Shown here one piece after another: positions 63,796-64,000 of a stretch of DNA of 64,000 nucleotides. The number at the start of each line of letters is the position of its first letter. Position 1 is the first letter of the stretch. The position numbers and the translations under genes are program-made. This DNA comes from Maribacter dokdonensis DSW-8 (lineage in GTDB: Bacteria; Bacteroidota; Bacteroidia; Flavobacteriales; Flavobacteriaceae). The stretch is from positions 124,001 through 188,000 of the forward strand of contig NZ_LDPE01000001.1 in NCBI RefSeq assembly GCF_001447995.1, given 5' to 3'. A model generated the notes under the pieces. That model worked only from the letters and a program-made list of their open reading frames with translations. It was not told the DNA's origin and did no database searches.

Positions 63796-63829
63796 AAAAC
63801 CCGTTTGAGCAATCAAACGGGTTTTGTAT
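63796..63829 (+). terminator. Attenuator terminator ahead of hisG
   Basis: AAAACCCGTTTGA (63796-63808) pairs perfectly with TCAAACGGGTTTT (63813-63825), loop GCAA, followed by GTATTT. A smaller hairpin (TTGTA / TACAA, 63774-63787) precedes it and may belong to the alternative fold. Confidence 0.9.
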
Positions 63830-63867
63830 TTAAATCTCTTTTGGTTGCCAAGCATTAAATTAAAACA

Positions 63868-64000
63868 ATGACTAAAATTAGAATTGCTATTCAGAAATCG
63901 GGAAGACTTAATGAAGAATCCCTTCAAATTTTAAAAGACTGCGGAATTTCAATTGATAACGGCAAAGATCAATTAAAAGCATCTTCAAGAAATTTTCCAA
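63868..64000 (+). CDS. hisG: ATP phosphoribosyltransferase, start only
   Basis: Only the first 44 codons are in the window. The sequence MTKIRIAIQKSGRLNEESLQ, then LKDCGISIDNGKDQLKASSRNFP, fits the N-terminus of HisG (QKSGRL phosphate-binding start), which joins ATP and PRPP in the first step of histidine synthesis. Placement after a His-rich leader and terminator strengthens the call. The rest of the operon lies beyond the window edge. Confidence 0.93.
   Translation, partial: MTKIRIAIQKSGRLNEESLQILKDCGISIDNGKDQLKASSRNFP

Overview
The window reads as chromosomal DNA of a marine-type Flavobacteriaceae bacterium (Bacteroidota). This rests on the overall AT-richness, the Bacteroidota promoter form (TTTG, about 19-20 bases, TAnnTTTG) ahead of several genes, weak Shine-Dalgarno signals, many lipoproteins, STN-type TonB receptors, PorX, and a fused LpxC-FabZ. 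The genus cannot be fixed from the sequence alone. No insertion sequence, prophage, CRISPR array or integrase was seen; this is mostly core chromosome with a few accessory-looking patches.

Layout. 1-1.3 kb: a TPR protein cut by the window edge, then tRNA-His. 1.4-6.3 kb: secreted hydrolases (M28 peptidase, SGNH esterase, S10 carboxypeptidase) and small membrane proteins. 6.5-11.3 kb: a Tat-exported Gfo/Idh/MocA oxidoreductase, a PhoX-like lipoprotein with a collagen-like linker, and a diheme peroxidase lipoprotein. 11.3-14.6 kb: a TIGR02757-type protein, a CPBP protease, an ABC ATPase and folE. 14.6-16.3 kb: a sulfite-dehydrogenase-like molybdoenzyme with its cytochrome c. 16.4-19.8 kb: a TonB receptor locus that looks metal-related. 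19.8-25 kb: small conserved proteins, serA-serC, a LuxC-type acyl-CoA reductase and a ferredoxin. 25.2-30 kb: a complete ECF sigma / FecR / STN-TonB receptor signalling unit.

30-34.6 kb: ychF, an AT-rich repeat lipoprotein (19 units of about 24 residues), and cbpA-cbpM. 34.8-41 kb: parE-parC-mscL, a fatty acid hydroxylase-family membrane protein and a TerC protein. 42-45.5 kb: an XRE regulator divergent from an M14 carboxypeptidase, then an Lrp/AsnC regulator and a DinB-like protein. 45.6-50.4 kb: aroB, proline dehydrogenase, alanine dehydrogenase and membrane proteins. 50.46-50.59 kb: a 43-residue exported peptide gene. 50.8-59.9 kb: tsaE-porX, divergent from an HD protein, lpxD, lpxC-fabZ, lpxA, efp, a second lpxD-like gene and sucD. 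This joins lipid A synthesis to a type IX secretion regulator and central metabolism. 60-63.6 kb: fabG, a vWA-like membrane protein and an SPFH protein.

The window ends with the start of the histidine operon. A 17-codon reading frame containing five His codons lies just after a good promoter and before a strong terminator, upstream of hisG. This is the clearest regulatory system found here and looks like transcription attenuation. Other points of interest are the palindromes at the folE and M14/XRE promoters, three dyads ahead of the PhoX-like gene, the large repeat lipoprotein, and the small exported peptide.
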